Assembly (NCBI GenBank): GCA_945861665.1
Contig: CAMAVS010000003.1
Span: 1-64,000, forward strand
Source: Chitinophaga pinensis
GTDB lineage: Bacteria > Bacteroidota > Bacteroidia > UBA4408
Length of the DNA: 64,000 nt
Direction of reading: 5' to 3'
A program made the translations under genes and the position numbers. Positions 44,410-54,235 of the stretch are shown here, piece after piece. The notes beneath the pieces are model-generated. The model saw nothing but the letters and a program-made list of their open reading frames with translations, did not search any database and had not been told where the DNA came from. Numbering within the stretch: the stretch's first letter is position 1; every line of letters starts with the position of its first letter.

Positions 44410-45678
44410 ATGAACAACGTGAATGACCCTTCCAACAAAAGTTGGATAACAATAAACCCCGATTCTGATTTTTCAATTCAGAACATACCTTTTGGTATTG
44501 CCTTTGTGAATGATGAATACAAAGTGGTTTCTGCTATTGGAGATAGGTTGATAGACGTAAGCAGTTTGAATAAATTGGGCTATTTAAAAAGTATTGAAAT
44601 ACCACAGAATACACTAGAGAATAAATTCCTGAACGATTTAATTGCACTAGGGAAAAGTAAAACAAATGCATTGCGTGAGAGAATTGCATCCTTAATGAAT
44701 GTTAGCAATGTTGAGCTACAAAACAACGATTTACATAAAAATACTGTTCTATTAGAGATTAAAAAAGTGCAAATGTGCTTGCCTGTAAGAATTGAAAATT
44801 ACACCGATTTTTATTCCAGTATTGAGCACGCAACCAATGTAGGTACAATGTTTCGTGACCCGGCAAATGCATTACTTCCTAATTGGAAACACATTCCGAT
44901 TGGCTATCACGGAAGAGCCTCTTCTATCATAGTTTCGGGTACAAATTTTCACCGACCTAAAGGACAAACGAAAGGACCGAACGATGAGATTCCAAAATTC
45001 GGTGCGACACAACAATTGGATTTTGAATTGGAGATGGGTTTTATTGTAGGCAAGGAAACAAACCTAGGCGATAGCGTTACAACGGATAAAGCCGATGAAT
45101 ATATTTTTGGGATGGTGGTGTTTAACGATTGGAGTGCACGCGATATTCAAAGTTGGGAATATGTACCATTGGGTCCGTTTTTAGCAAAAAACTTTGCCTC
45201 ATCAGTTTCTCCTTGGGTGGTTACGTTGGAAGCACTTGAACCATTTCGCACTGAAGGATATGTGCAAGAACCAAAGGTGTTGCCTTATTTAGAATACAAA
45301 GGAAACAATAACATCGACATCAATTTACAAGTATTCATTCAGGATGAAAAACAGGATGAAACACTGGTGAGTACTTCCAATTATAAGTATATGTATTGGA
45401 ATATGAACCAGCAATTAGCGCATCATACTGTTAATGGTTGCAATATTAAAGTGGGCGATTTGTACGCATCAGGAACCATCAGTGGTAAGTCGGAAGATTC
45501 ATACGGATCAATGCTTGAACTTACTTGGAGAGGAACCAAGCCCTTAAAGTTGAATAATGGAACGGAACGTAAATTTATTAACGATAATGACACAGTTGTT
45601 ATGCGCGGATATTGCGAAAAAAATGGTGTAAGAGTTGGTTTTGGAGAAGTAAAAGGAAAAGTGTTAGCAGCAAATTAA
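44410..45678 (+). CDS. fahA: Fumarylacetoacetase
   Basis: A 422-residue enzyme for the last step of tyrosine/phenylalanine breakdown, giving fumarate and acetoacetate. The N-terminal SH3-like domain (IPFGIAFVNDEYKVVSAIG) precedes the catalytic domain: DFYSSIEHATNVGTMFRDP, WKHIPIGYHGRASSI, metal ligands in QLDFELEMGFIVG and NDWSARDIQSWEYVPLGPF, and DSYGSMLELTWRG. No homogentisate or 4-hydroxyphenylpyruvate dioxygenase is in the window. ribBA starts 12 bp downstream. Confidence 0.96.
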   Translation: MNNVNDPSNKSWITINPDSDFSIQNIPFGIAFVNDEYKVVSAIGDRLIDVSSLNKLGYLKSIEIPQNTLENKFLNDLIALGKSKTNALRERIASLMNVSNVELQNNDLHKNTVLLEIKKVQMCLPVRIENYTDFYSSIEHATNVGTMFRDPANALLPNWKHIPIGYHGRASSIIVSGTNFHRPKGQTKGPNDEIPKFGATQQLDFELEMGFIVGKETNLGDSVTTDKADEYIFGMVVFNDWSARDIQSWEYVPLGPFLAKNFASSVSPWVVTLEALEPFRTEGYVQEPKVLPYLEYKGNNNIDINLQVFIQDEKQDETLVSTSNYKYMYWNMNQQLAHHTVNGCNIKVGDLYASGTISGKSEDSYGSMLELTWRGTKPLKLNNGTERKFINDNDTVVMRGYCEKNGVRVGFGEVKGKVLAAN

Positions 45679-45690
45679 TTTTTTTTAAAA

Positions 45691-46905
45691 ATGTCACAAC
45701 TTAATACAATAGAAGAGGCAATAAAGGATATAAAAGTCGGAAAGGTTCTTATAGTGGTGGACGATGAAGACCGCGAAAACGAGGGCGATTTTTTGTGTGC
45801 AGCACGTTGCATTACGCCCGAAATTGTAAATTTTATGGCCACACATGGCAGAGGTTTAATCTGTGCGCCACTTGTTGAGGATCGTTGCGAAGAGCTAGGA
45901 CTTAACCTTATGGTAAGTTCAAATAATGCGGTGTATGAAACACCTTTTACTGTTTCCGTTGACTTAATTGGACACGGTTGTACAACAGGTATTTCAGCTT
46001 CTGATAGAGCAAAAACAATTTTAGCATTGATTAATCCTGAAACCCGAGCTGACGAATTAGCGAAGCCCGGACATATATTTCCATTGAAAGCGAAACGAGA
46101 AGGGGTGCTTAGAAGAGCGGGGCATACTGAAGCTGCAATTGATTTGTCGCGTTTAGCAGGATTTGAACCCGCTGGTGTTATTGTAGAAATAATGAACGAA
46201 GATGGTACTATGGCACGATTACAGGATTTACTCATCATTGCAAAAAAATTCGGATTAAAAATAATTTCAATAAAAGACCTAATTGCTTACCGTATAAAAA
46301 ATGAAACATTGGTGGAGCGTGAAGTTGTAGTTGAGATGCCTACTCAATGGGGTGAATTTAAATTGGCTGCTTACAAGCAAATTAATTCCGACCAAGAACA
46401 TCTAGCATTGATAAAGGGAACGTGGGAAAAGGATGAAGCAATTATGGTACGTGTACATTCCTCTTGTTTAACAGGTGATATATTTGGTTCCTGCCGTTGC
46501 GACTGTGGACCACAATTACAAAAAGCGATGGAGATGGTTGAGAAAGAAGGAAAGGGTGTTGTATTGTATATGAACCAGGAGGGTAGAGGAATAGGTTTGT
46601 TGAATAAATTAAAAGCCTATAAATTGCAAGAACAAGGTTTGGATACAGTAGAAGCAAACTTGGAATTGGGTTTTAAAATGGATGAGCGTGATTACGGTGT
46701 AGGAGCACAAATTCTTCGAGACCTGGGTGTGAGTAAAATAAAATTATTGAGCAACAATCCGAAAAAGCGTGCCGGACTAATCGGGTACGGACTAGAAATA
46801 GTAGATAACATTGCCATTGAAATTGCATCGAACAAACACAACCGTTTTTACCTAGAAACAAAACGAGATAAAATGGGACATAATTTAAAATTGGATAAGG
46901 AGTAA
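45691..46905 (+). CDS. ribBA: Bifunctional DHBP synthase / GTP cyclohydrolase II
   Basis: A 404-residue riboflavin enzyme. The N-terminal half (1-205) is 3,4-dihydroxy-2-butanone 4-phosphate synthase ([35 protein letters not shown]). The C-terminal half (about 206-404) is GTP cyclohydrolase II with the zinc cysteines in [18 protein letters not shown] and [14 protein letters not shown]. No FMN riboswitch is present: the gene begins 12 bp after fahA and is likely co-transcribed with it and with the Ppx gene. Confidence 0.97.
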   Translation: MSQLNTIEEAIKDIKVGKVLIVVDDEDRENEGDFLCAARCITPEIVNFMATHGRGLICAPLVEDRCEELGLNLMVSSNNAVYETPFTVSVDLIGHGCTTGISASDRAKTILALINPETRADELAKPGHIFPLKAKREGVLRRAGHTEAAIDLSRLAGFEPAGVIVEIMNEDGTMARLQDLLIIAKKFGLKIISIKDLIAYRIKNETLVEREVVVEMPTQWGEFKLAAYKQINSDQEHLALIKGTWEKDEAIMVRVHSSCLTGDIFGSCRCDCGPQLQKAMEMVEKEGKGVVLYMNQEGRGIGLLNKLKAYKLQEQGLDTVEANLELGFKMDERDYGVGAQILRDLGVSKIKLLSNNPKKRAGLIGYGLEIVDNIAIEIASNKHNRFYLETKRDKMGHNLKLDKE

Positions 46906-46924
46906 ATAATTTTACAATTCAATT

Positions 46925-47857
46925 ATGCGCCTAGCTATAATCGATCTCGGAACAAACACGTTTAATTTACTCATTGCCGATTTGTTGAAGGATGGAACCT
47001 ACAAAAGAGTATACAAAACCAAGATAGCTGTTAAGTTGGGTGAGGGAGGTATTAATAACAATCACATTGAAGCTGTTTCTTTTAAGCGTGGAATAAAAGC
47101 CTTAAAAAAACATAAGAAAACCATTGATGATTACAAAGTAAATAAAATTATTGCCTTTGCCACATCAGGAATTCGCAGTGCAATCAATGGAAATGATTTT
47201 GTACAAAAGGCAAAGAAAAATGCTGGGGTGGACATTCAGGTTATTTCAGGGGAAAGGGAAGCCGAACTAATATACTACGGTATACGGCAGGCGGTGAAGC
47301 TAAGCGATGCTACTTCCTTAATAATTGACATTGGAGGTGGTAGCACAGAATTCATTATTGCAAACAAGAATACCATTTTTTGGAAACACAGTTTTTTATT
47401 GGGCGCAGCCCGTTTGTTGGAACGTTTTCACCCTTCTGATCCTATGACAGAAAATGAGGAAGATACGCTGAATAATTATTTGATTGCTGAATTAGCCTTA
47501 TTGTTTGAAGCTGTAAAAAAATATCCGATTACTGAAATGATTGGCTCCTCGGGTTCATTTGATTCCTTGGCTGAGATGGTTGCAAATAAATATTATAGCA
47601 TAGATGTTTTGAAAGGCGTAACGGAGTATACTTTTAATTTAGATGACTGTTACCAAATATATTTACAATTACTTAAGTCTACTAAGGCAGAGCGTATGCA
47701 AATGCCTGGACTTGCCAAAATGCGAGTAGATATGATGGTCATTTCGGCCATATTTGTACATTTAATTATTACACAATTAGGCATTAAAAAAATGAAATTA
47801 TCACGTTACTCATTGAAAGAAGGTGTTTTAGCTCAGGCAGCAAAGGGTTTTATTTAA
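46925..47857 (+). CDS. Ppx/GppA-family phosphatase
   Basis: A 310-residue protein of the exopolyphosphatase / guanosine pentaphosphatase family. ASKHA-fold motifs: AIIDLGTNTFNLLIAD at the N-terminus, ATSGIRSAING, SGEREAELIYYGIRQ and IIDIGGGSTEFII. It ends after the second actin-like domain and lacks the C-terminal HD-like domain of long Ppx, as in other short members. The substrate (polyphosphate or pppGpp) is not decidable from sequence. Confidence 0.92.
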   Translation: MRLAIIDLGTNTFNLLIADLLKDGTYKRVYKTKIAVKLGEGGINNNHIEAVSFKRGIKALKKHKKTIDDYKVNKIIAFATSGIRSAINGNDFVQKAKKNAGVDIQVISGEREAELIYYGIRQAVKLSDATSLIIDIGGGSTEFIIANKNTIFWKHSFLLGAARLLERFHPSDPMTENEEDTLNNYLIAELALLFEAVKKYPITEMIGSSGSFDSLAEMVANKYYSIDVLKGVTEYTFNLDDCYQIYLQLLKSTKAERMQMPGLAKMRVDMMVISAIFVHLIITQLGIKKMKLSRYSLKEGVLAQAAKGFI

Positions 47858-47990
47858 TGGGTATATATAAACTATAGCTTCAACATTCTTTCACCTGTTT
47901 TTCAATAAACTGTGTTTTAATTTTACTCTTTTTATAAATAGCAATATTCCTGAAACGATAATTCCTTGACCGATAAAAAATGCCCACCAT

Positions 47991-49946
47991 TTATAATTTG
48001 TTGGAATAATCAGCTGCCGTTATAATTTCTGTCGCCTCAATTTTTACATTAGGAAAAGAGTGCTTTAGTATTTCCAAATCTACTTTGTTTGTTGCACCTA
48101 TTCGTAAATATTTTAATTTTTTCAAAGAGAATAAAGGAGTGTAACTTTCAATTTCCCCTGCGTTAGTAAGATCAAGTTTTTCAATATTTGAACATTTTGA
48201 AATAAATTCAATGGTGTAGAGCTTATTTTCTGACAGGTCAAGCTCTTTCAAATTATACAAAGAAGGAAGTTTTTTGAGCGTATTCAATTGAGAGTTTCTT
48301 AATTTCAGTACTTCCAATTTAGGAAAAAATTTCAGTTCAGAAAGGTTAAATATAGTGCTGTTTTCTATCTCCAGTTTTGTGAGTTTGTTAAATATCTCAA
48401 GTGGCTTTAGGCTTGCTAAAGTATGATTTTCAAATTTAAGTTCACGGATATTTCCTTTTTCATTCTCGAGTTCTTTATAAACCCTCTCTCTTTCTTTGTT
48501 GGTAGAAGGCCAGTCCATTTTTAAATATTCCTCCAAGAAGTTATACAATTTTAAACTCAATCCAGATTTGAATTTATAATATTCAGTTCCTCTCAAACTG
48601 TTATAGTAATCACGGGCTTCAAAATCATCTTTAGATGCAAGTGAATCAGGGAGAGATAGCAGTTGTGGGAGGTTTTTAAAACTCAAATCCAGCAATAAAT
48701 ACTTTTCCAGTTTTTTATGCTCAACATCGTGTTGTTTAATATTGAAATCGGTAATGATTGTATCCCAGTTAAATGTACAAGAGAGGATAAGTATATAAAA
48801 GTAAACTGCCGCATTCACCCTAAACAGATACCAATTTGTTTTTAGTTTAAAAACTTTTATGAATGTTGTTGTTAAGCCTATCAGGGTAAGAATTAAGTAA
48901 ACATACACGCCAATCTTTTTATACGACAAGCCTGATTCCTGAATATACATATTGTTCCTATAAGCTGTTGAGAATATCATAAAGGCATTCTGAGCTATCC
49001 AAGCATAAGCCAATATTATAAGCCATTTATTTTGTTTATAATAATTTAATTCTCCCCTGAAGTAGAAAAGAAGAATGACGATTGCAACGATAATGGAGGT
49101 GATGAGTGTTCCTATTCCATCGTGTACAAAGGCTTTGTGATTAATTCCTTTGGGTAAATTTCCATCAAACCATAAGTAATTTAAATCAAGAGTGTTTACA
49201 AGTAGAAGTAAAAGATTGAGCATAGCGAATAAAACTATTCCCGAGATATTTTCAGTGTCGGTTCTCATCAATTCGCTGAAAAAATTATTTCTAGAGGCAA
49301 TTTCAGGACTAAGTTCAAGTAAAATATTTTGATCTTTTTCAACAATAAATGGAAGAATGCCATTGTGGAAAAATCCGTACAAAAGCAGTAAGCCGCTATA
49401 AGTAAAGAATGTCCACCCTATGGAAATAAAATTAAGGTTAATGTCCTTTGTGAAATCGTAAAACAAGGGATTGGCATTTTGATAAAAGAGAAAGAATACA
49501 ATAGCTATTAATAAGGGAATAATAAACAAGAACACTTTTACATAAATTGGTCTGTTATAGTTTTCCGTAATCGGAACTGATTTTCTTTTTATCCAGTCGA
49601 TGAACATTCGTACAAATGAAGACCCTACTGAGCATATGCTTAGAAAGAGCGCTGTAAGAAATGAAGTGCGCACATTCATACTAAGAGCAGAAAGAATAAA
49701 CAAGGAAAAGAGGTTAGTAACAATTGCTAATGAACTCCCGTAAACATATATAAAGTAGGAAGATACAAGGGAACTTAAAGCTAGTGATACCCAAATCTTG
49801 CTTTTTAACAATCGGGTATTTATGTGAATTAATAGTACTAATAGTACTGTATTAAACAGTAGGAAGTTTATTCCTGCAGTTTGCTTATAGAACAGAATAC
49901 TGTAAAGAAATACAGAGATGATTAATGCCCAGTCGTTTTTTTTCAT
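47991..49946 (-). CDS. DUF4173 polytopic membrane protein with C-terminal leucine-rich repeats
   Basis: A 651-residue protein. Residues about 1-400 contain roughly ten to eleven hydrophobic helices and match the DUF4173 type (MNVRTSFLTALFLSICSVGSSF; VRMFIDWIKRK; FHNGILPFI). A soluble segment follows (about 405-500), and then about five leucine-rich repeats (505-640): LEIFNKLTKLEIENSTIF, LEVLKLRNSQLNTL, LKELDLSENKLYTIEF. The LRR part should face one side of the membrane as a binding surface. Function unknown. The nearest known role is not established for this family. Confidence 0.82.
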   Translation of the reverse strand: MKKNDWALIISVFLYSILFYKQTAGINFLLFNTVLLVLLIHINTRLLKSKIWVSLALSSLVSSYFIYVYGSSLAIVTNLFSLFILSALSMNVRTSFLTALFLSICSVGSSFVRMFIDWIKRKSVPITENYNRPIYVKVFLFIIPLLIAIVFFLFYQNANPLFYDFTKDINLNFISIGWTFFTYSGLLLLYGFFHNGILPFIVEKDQNILLELSPEIASRNNFFSELMRTDTENISGIVLFAMLNLLLLLVNTLDLNYLWFDGNLPKGINHKAFVHDGIGTLITSIIVAIVILLFYFRGELNYYKQNKWLIILAYAWIAQNAFMIFSTAYRNNMYIQESGLSYKKIGVYVYLILTLIGLTTTFIKVFKLKTNWYLFRVNAAVYFYILILSCTFNWDTIITDFNIKQHDVEHKKLEKYLLLDLSFKNLPQLLSLPDSLASKDDFEARDYYNSLRGTEYYKFKSGLSLKLYNFLEEYLKMDWPSTNKERERVYKELENEKGNIRELKFENHTLASLKPLEIFNKLTKLEIENSTIFNLSELKFFPKLEVLKLRNSQLNTLKKLPSLYNLKELDLSENKLYTIEFISKCSNIEKLDLTNAGEIESYTPLFSLKKLKYLRIGATNKVDLEILKHSFPNVKIEATEIITAADYSNKL

Positions 49947-50156
49947 AGAAAAATTTGGCTGTTTTATTTATGCCAAAGATTTAACGCAGGCAAATCTTTT
50001 TTATTTTGTTATGTGAGAATAAAGATGGGAATTGGCAATATTCCAAAAAGCACTACAGTTGTAATTGTTGTAGTAGTAAATGAAGAAATACAATATAATT
50101 TATGTCATTGACATTATTTAAGATTTAATGAATCCTTTTTATAGCAATTTAAAAAC

Positions 50157-52352
50157 TCATTTTATTTCTTCTCCGGGATGATACGTTTGCTCGGCATTTT
50201 TTTGCACATCCACTTTATAGAACACTACATCTTTAAATTGCCCATTCCGGTACATCTCAGCTTGGTCGCCAAAATGTTTTGAATCAAACGCTCCGCTTTC
50301 TCCTCCTGCCAATAAGGTTTTTGCTTTTATTGTTTTTCCGAATTCCACAGCACAAATAAAACTATTACCATTTGTGCCATATCTTTTTTTTGTTTCCGGG
50401 TAGATATCACTTCCAAAGGAAGGTAACATTCCCCATGTGGCAGATGCAAAGCCGATTGGAATGCTTGGTTTATTGTCATCAAATTTTAGATCGATATCGC
50501 TTGATAACCTTTGGTAACGATTCACATCAGCCCAAGGCATTTTCCAGCTTCCATATTTTTTTTGCAAATCGCGGACAGTTAAAGCAAATGCTTGTACTAA
50601 TTCATTCGGACTAGCAGTAAGCAAATAGAGTTTTGTTTTTTCAACGCGGTCCATATTGTATACATCTGCTGTTTTTTTATTTGATATAGAATGAGATATA
50701 CGCTCTGCCCATTCAATAGCGAGTGTAGCTGCAACAGATTGTTCGTTGATATAATAATCCCAGTCTTTTAATAAGCTGATAGGCTCCGACAATTCTTTAT
50801 AAAGCGGATCAGAGAGTTTAGTGTTCTTTTCAAATGCCTGAATGAGTACTGGCAACATTAATTCAAAAGCAGAAAGATACTTGTCGTATCCTGCAGCAAT
50901 TACTTTGTCAAGTGTATACTTACTTGGTTTTGATAATACTCTTACTGCGTTTACTCCACGAAAATTTTCTCCATCGGGAGCCATATACGTAGGATATTGT
51001 TCTTTTTTAGGGCTATTGTTTCCTGCGGCAGTAAAAGGGGAGGAGTTGCAATTTTGTATCCAGCCATTGGCTGGGTTGTAAAGGTGTACCGATTCTTCGA
51101 TTGGGTGTAATCCTTTCCACTCTGTTTTGGAAGTACTCCCATCTACAGGTTTCGACCAATCGTAAGCAATGTCTCGTACAGGTAAAAAGTTGCCATGCCA
51201 GTAGGCTATGTTTCCTTCCGCATCGGCATAAATGGTATTGTTGGAAGTGTTTGCTAAAAGTCCCATTACTTCTTTGTATTCAGCAAAACTGTTTGCCTTA
51301 GTACGTTTCCAACTTTGAATCAATCCTTTCATTGAACGGTTGTTGGCTTTCATACTCAGGTATTGTCCATTGCGCTTTGCCATAACAGGTCCGTGTCCCG
51401 TATAAAAAGCATTTACAGTTTTTGATTCAATTTTGTTTCCTTTTAAATAATGTAGTTCAATCTTTTTTTGCATGATTAATTTTTGTTCTTGGTCGTATTC
51501 AAAGAACCATTTTTTATCTTTCTCGCTAAGCTTTTCAATGTACGTATCGGCAATATCAGTATAATTGGAAGTATGCATCCAACCACAATGTTCGTTGAAT
51601 CCTTGGTATACAAATAATTGTCCCCAGGTAACCGCTCCGTATACGTTCAATCCTTCTTCGCTTACCATATGTACTTCGGGACGAAAATAAAAGGTAACAT
51701 GCGGATTAATATATAAAATAGCATTTTTCGATTCGGTAATGGAAGGTGCAAAAGCAAAACCGTTGGAGCCTGTAGGATACGATTCTTCCGATTTTTCAGA
51801 GATAGCACCAATACCCATATTATCGAGGTACAATTCTTTTATTTCATTTGCATTTATATCAGAGGTGTTGATTGCACCAATGCTTCCATCAGTCCACAAT
51901 AAATGAAACCAAGGTTGGAAGCGTTTTAGTAAAAGTGGTTTTACTTTCGGATGCTTGTATAAATAATAATTGATGCCATCAGAATGTGCATCGAGTAATT
52001 TTTTCAGCCAAGGTTCTGCCGCGGCATAATCTGCTCTTGCATCTGTTGAATCAATTATAAGACGAATGAGTAAATCATTGGCAAGCTCTGCCTCACCTTT
52101 TACTTCAGCCATACGACCCAATTTTTCAATGTAGTTCATCTCCACACGTTTAAAATCGTCTTCGCATTGTGCATACAACAAACCGAACACAGCATCAGCA
52201 TCTTCTTTGCCATAAATATGTGGAATACCCCAGTTGTCGCGAATAATAGTTACCCTAGCGGCTTGTTGTTCCCATTTGCTTATTTCCTCTTTGGTTTGAG
52301 CAAAGCAGTTTAGCGATAAAGTAATTAGTATAATAGAAATTAATTCTTTCAT
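50157..52352 (-). CDS. Penicillin-acylase-family (Ntn) hydrolase
   Basis: A 731-residue secreted Ntn hydrolase. Signal peptide 1-18 (ending CFAQ), alpha chain about 19-195 (VTIIRDNWGIPHIYGKEDADAVFGLLYAQCEDDF), and autoprocessing site TG-S196-NGFAFAP, whose serine becomes the N-terminal nucleophile of the beta chain. The beta chain carries the family's VTWGQLFVYQGFNEHCGWMHT and TGHGPVMAKRNGQYLS. Members cleave amide-linked acyl chains of beta-lactams or acyl-homoserine lactones. The substrate is unknown, and the family name does not imply penicillin. Confidence 0.92.
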   Translation of the reverse strand: MKELISIILITLSLNCFAQTKEEISKWEQQAARVTIIRDNWGIPHIYGKEDADAVFGLLYAQCEDDFKRVEMNYIEKLGRMAEVKGEAELANDLLIRLIIDSTDARADYAAAEPWLKKLLDAHSDGINYYLYKHPKVKPLLLKRFQPWFHLLWTDGSIGAINTSDINANEIKELYLDNMGIGAISEKSEESYPTGSNGFAFAPSITESKNAILYINPHVTFYFRPEVHMVSEEGLNVYGAVTWGQLFVYQGFNEHCGWMHTSNYTDIADTYIEKLSEKDKKWFFEYDQEQKLIMQKKIELHYLKGNKIESKTVNAFYTGHGPVMAKRNGQYLSMKANNRSMKGLIQSWKRTKANSFAEYKEVMGLLANTSNNTIYADAEGNIAYWHGNFLPVRDIAYDWSKPVDGSTSKTEWKGLHPIEESVHLYNPANGWIQNCNSSPFTAAGNNSPKKEQYPTYMAPDGENFRGVNAVRVLSKPSKYTLDKVIAAGYDKYLSAFELMLPVLIQAFEKNTKLSDPLYKELSEPISLLKDWDYYINEQSVAATLAIEWAERISHSISNKKTADVYNMDRVEKTKLYLLTASPNELVQAFALTVRDLQKKYGSWKMPWADVNRYQRLSSDIDLKFDDNKPSIPIGFASATWGMLPSFGSDIYPETKKRYGTNGNSFICAVEFGKTIKAKTLLAGGESGAFDSKHFGDQAEMYRNGQFKDVVFYKVDVQKNAEQTYHPGEEIK

Positions 52353-52551
52353 TGTTTTTTATTTTTATTAATACTTTTTATTTCGCTCAATAGGGTGTTA
52401 CTGGTTTTGAGAACAACGCATATACGCTAATCTTTTCGTAAATATTAAGATGTCATTTTATTCGATTTTGTATGGGAAAGATAAGAAATTATTTAAAATA
52501 AAAATGGTTGGTGAAACACCAACCATTATAGAAAGAAGAAAACTTTATACC

Positions 52552-52947
52552 TTAAAAGAAATCAAAAAAGAACATAACAGCAGCCTCTGCTTTATTTACA
52601 CCGCTTGCCGATCCAACAATACTCCCATTTTTTCTAACATCTCCATTACTTTCAATTTTACCTACAATGCTTCCGTTCATACGAACATCTCCATTGCTTT
52701 CAACCTTACCTACAATGGATCCATTTTTACGAATATCTCCATTGCTTTCAATTTTACCTATAATACTTCCGTTTACACGAACATCTCCATTCGATTCAAA
52801 TTTACCTTTGATACTTCCGTTGATACGAACATCTCCATTGGATTCAATCTTACCGTAAGAGGAACCATTTTTTCTTAAGTCCTGAGAACTTGCTGCATTT
52901 ATAAACAAACAAACTGCCGAAACTATTAATACCAGTTTTAATTTCAT
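52552..52947 (-). CDS. Small secreted five-repeat protein (beta-flower type)
   Basis: A 131-residue protein: signal peptide about 1-21 (ending ASSQ), then five near-identical 16-residue repeats of the form GKxESNGDVRxNGSIx, and a hydrophobic end (AAVMFFFDFF). The pattern resembles the small Bacteroidota proteins named five-fold beta-flower, with one blade per repeat. Function unknown. The repeats give a 48-bp DNA periodicity, which also opens a long but meaningless frame on the other strand. A -7 element lies 35 bp upstream. Confidence 0.8.
   Translation of the reverse strand: MKLKLVLIVSAVCLFINAASSQDLRKNGSSYGKIESNGDVRINGSIKGKFESNGDVRVNGSIIGKIESNGDIRKNGSIVGKVESNGDVRMNGSIVGKIESNGDVRKNGSIVGSASGVNKAEAAVMFFFDFF
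52596..52860 (-). repeat. 48-bp coding tandem repeat (about five units)
   Basis: Units of 48 bp encode GKIESNGDVRxNGSIV-like 16-mers within the small secreted protein. The recurring DNA word is ACATCTCCATT (plus strand), near 52638, 52686, 52734, 52782 and 52830. Confidence 0.8.
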
Positions 52948-52981
52948 TTTTTTTAGTTTTTTAATTGTAAGTTATTGTATC

Positions 52982-52989
52982 CAAAGGTA
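52982..52989 (-). promoter_or_regulatory. Putative -7 promoter element for the five-repeat protein
   Basis: TACCTTTG (minus strand) matches TAnnTTTG and lies 34 bp upstream of the ATG at 52947. Confidence 0.42.
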
Positions 52990-53084
52990 AGAAGTTTTTA
53001 GAAATAAAGTGCCTGGTGATAACACCAATCAGGGGGACTAATTAAAAATTAAACTTTGATGATTTAAAATGCTTAATAAAATAC

Positions 53085-54068
53085 CTACTTACTCACATAC
53101 ATCACTTCCTTCACCGCCTTAATCACTCGGGCAGCATTGGGTAATGATGCTTCAATAAGGGTAGGAGCATAGGGCAATGGAACATCGGCACAAGTAACGC
53201 GTGTTACAGGAGCATCCAAATAATCAAAAGCATTTTTTTGCACATTAAAAGCTATCTCTGATGAGATAGATGCCAATGGCCAAGCTTCTTCTACTACCAC
53301 CAAACGATTGGTCTTTTTAACGGACTCAATGATGCATTTATAATCAATGGGACGTACAGTGCGCAAGTCAATTATTTCACAGGAAATTCCTTCCTTTTGT
53401 AATTCTTCTGCAGCAGCAAAAGCTGTTTTAATTATTTTCCCAAAGGAAACAATGGTAACATCGGTACCGGCTCTTTTAATATCAGCTACGCCAATGGGAA
53501 TTAGGTATTCGCCTTCGGGTATTTCTCCTTTCTCACCATACATTTGCTCGCTTTCCATAAAAATAACGGGGTCGTTATCGCGTATAGCCGATTTCAATAA
53601 ACCTTTTGCATCGTATGGGTTGGATGGTACTACTACTTTTAATCCTGGGCAGTTGGCATACCAATTTTCGAATGCTTGTGAATGCTGTGAACTTAGCATA
53701 CCTGCAGAGCCTGTTGGTCCGCGAAATACAATGGGAACAGTAAATTGTCCGCCACTCATACTCATCATTTTTGCTGCCGAATTAATTACTTGGTCAATAG
53801 CAACCAGCGAGAAGTTAAAGGTCATAAATTCTACCACCGGGCGTAGGCCGTTCATTGCTGCACCAACAGCAATTCCAGCAAAACCAAGTTCGGCAATGGG
53901 TGTATCTATTACTCTTTTGGGGCCAAATTCGGCCAACATACCTTGACTCACCTTATAGGCTCCGTTATATTCTGCTACTTCTTCACCCATTAAAAAAATA
54001 CTCTCATCTCTTCTCATCTCCTCGTTAAGTGCTTCGCGCAGGGCTTCTCTAAATTGTACTGTTTTCAT
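53085..54068 (-). CDS. pdhB: Pyruvate dehydrogenase E1 component beta subunit
   Basis: A 327-residue transketolase-type protein forming alpha2-beta2 E1 with PdhA. Motifs: LREALNEEMRRDESIFLMGEEV, IDTPIAELGFAGIAVGAA, FMTFNFSLVAIDQVINSAAK, and GMLSSQHSQAFENWYANCPGL (the QHS segment), ending LPYAPTLIEASLPN. The alpha subunit gene is not adjacent. A -7 element (54088-54095) lies 20 bp upstream. Confidence 0.95.
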   Translation of the reverse strand: MKTVQFREALREALNEEMRRDESIFLMGEEVAEYNGAYKVSQGMLAEFGPKRVIDTPIAELGFAGIAVGAAMNGLRPVVEFMTFNFSLVAIDQVINSAAKMMSMSGGQFTVPIVFRGPTGSAGMLSSQHSQAFENWYANCPGLKVVVPSNPYDAKGLLKSAIRDNDPVIFMESEQMYGEKGEIPEGEYLIPIGVADIKRAGTDVTIVSFGKIIKTAFAAAEELQKEGISCEIIDLRTVRPIDYKCIIESVKKTNRLVVVEEAWPLASISSEIAFNVQKNAFDYLDAPVTRVTCADVPLPYAPTLIEASLPNAARVIKAVKEVMYVSK

Positions 54069-54087
54069 TTATTATCTTGTTTTAACG

Positions 54088-54095
54088 CAAAAATA
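54088..54095 (-). promoter_or_regulatory. Putative -7 promoter element for pdhB
   Basis: TATTTTTG on the minus strand fits TAnnTTTG, 20 bp before the pdhB ATG. Confidence 0.38.
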
Positions 54096-54176
54096 AGGTA
54101 ATTTTTGAATACATTGTTTTATATAATGAGTTTTAGCTGTTTTGACCATTTCATAGGCGAAATTTTTCTGCACTCT

Positions 54177-54210
54177 TTTGACAAAAAAACGTTTCTTTTC
54201 ACTAAATTTG
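54177..54210 (+). promoter_or_regulatory. Bacteroidota-type promoter for etfBA
   Basis: TTTG (54177-54180) and TAAATTTG (54203-54210) with a 22-bp spacer match the -33/-7 consensus. The -7 box ends 25 bp before the etfB ATG. It is the best two-box match seen in the window. Confidence 0.6.
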
Positions 54211-54235
54211 CGATACTTAAAAAAAATCGACAAAA

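Noticed and set aside
45679-45690. An FMN riboswitch ahead of ribBA
   Set aside because: Only 12 bp separate fahA and ribBA, so there is no room for one.
45675-46238. A 187-codon minus-strand frame
   Set aside because: It is antisense to the DHBP-synthase half of ribBA, whose catalytic motifs are intact.
52450-52878. A 142-codon plus-strand frame across the five-repeat gene
   Set aside because: It is the antisense of a 48-bp repeat, so openness is a by-product of periodicity. The minus-strand frame has a signal peptide and a regular protein repeat.
53347-53946. A 199-codon plus-strand frame
   Set aside because: It lies fully inside pdhB on the other strand and shows no protein-like motifs; pdhB motifs are conserved.
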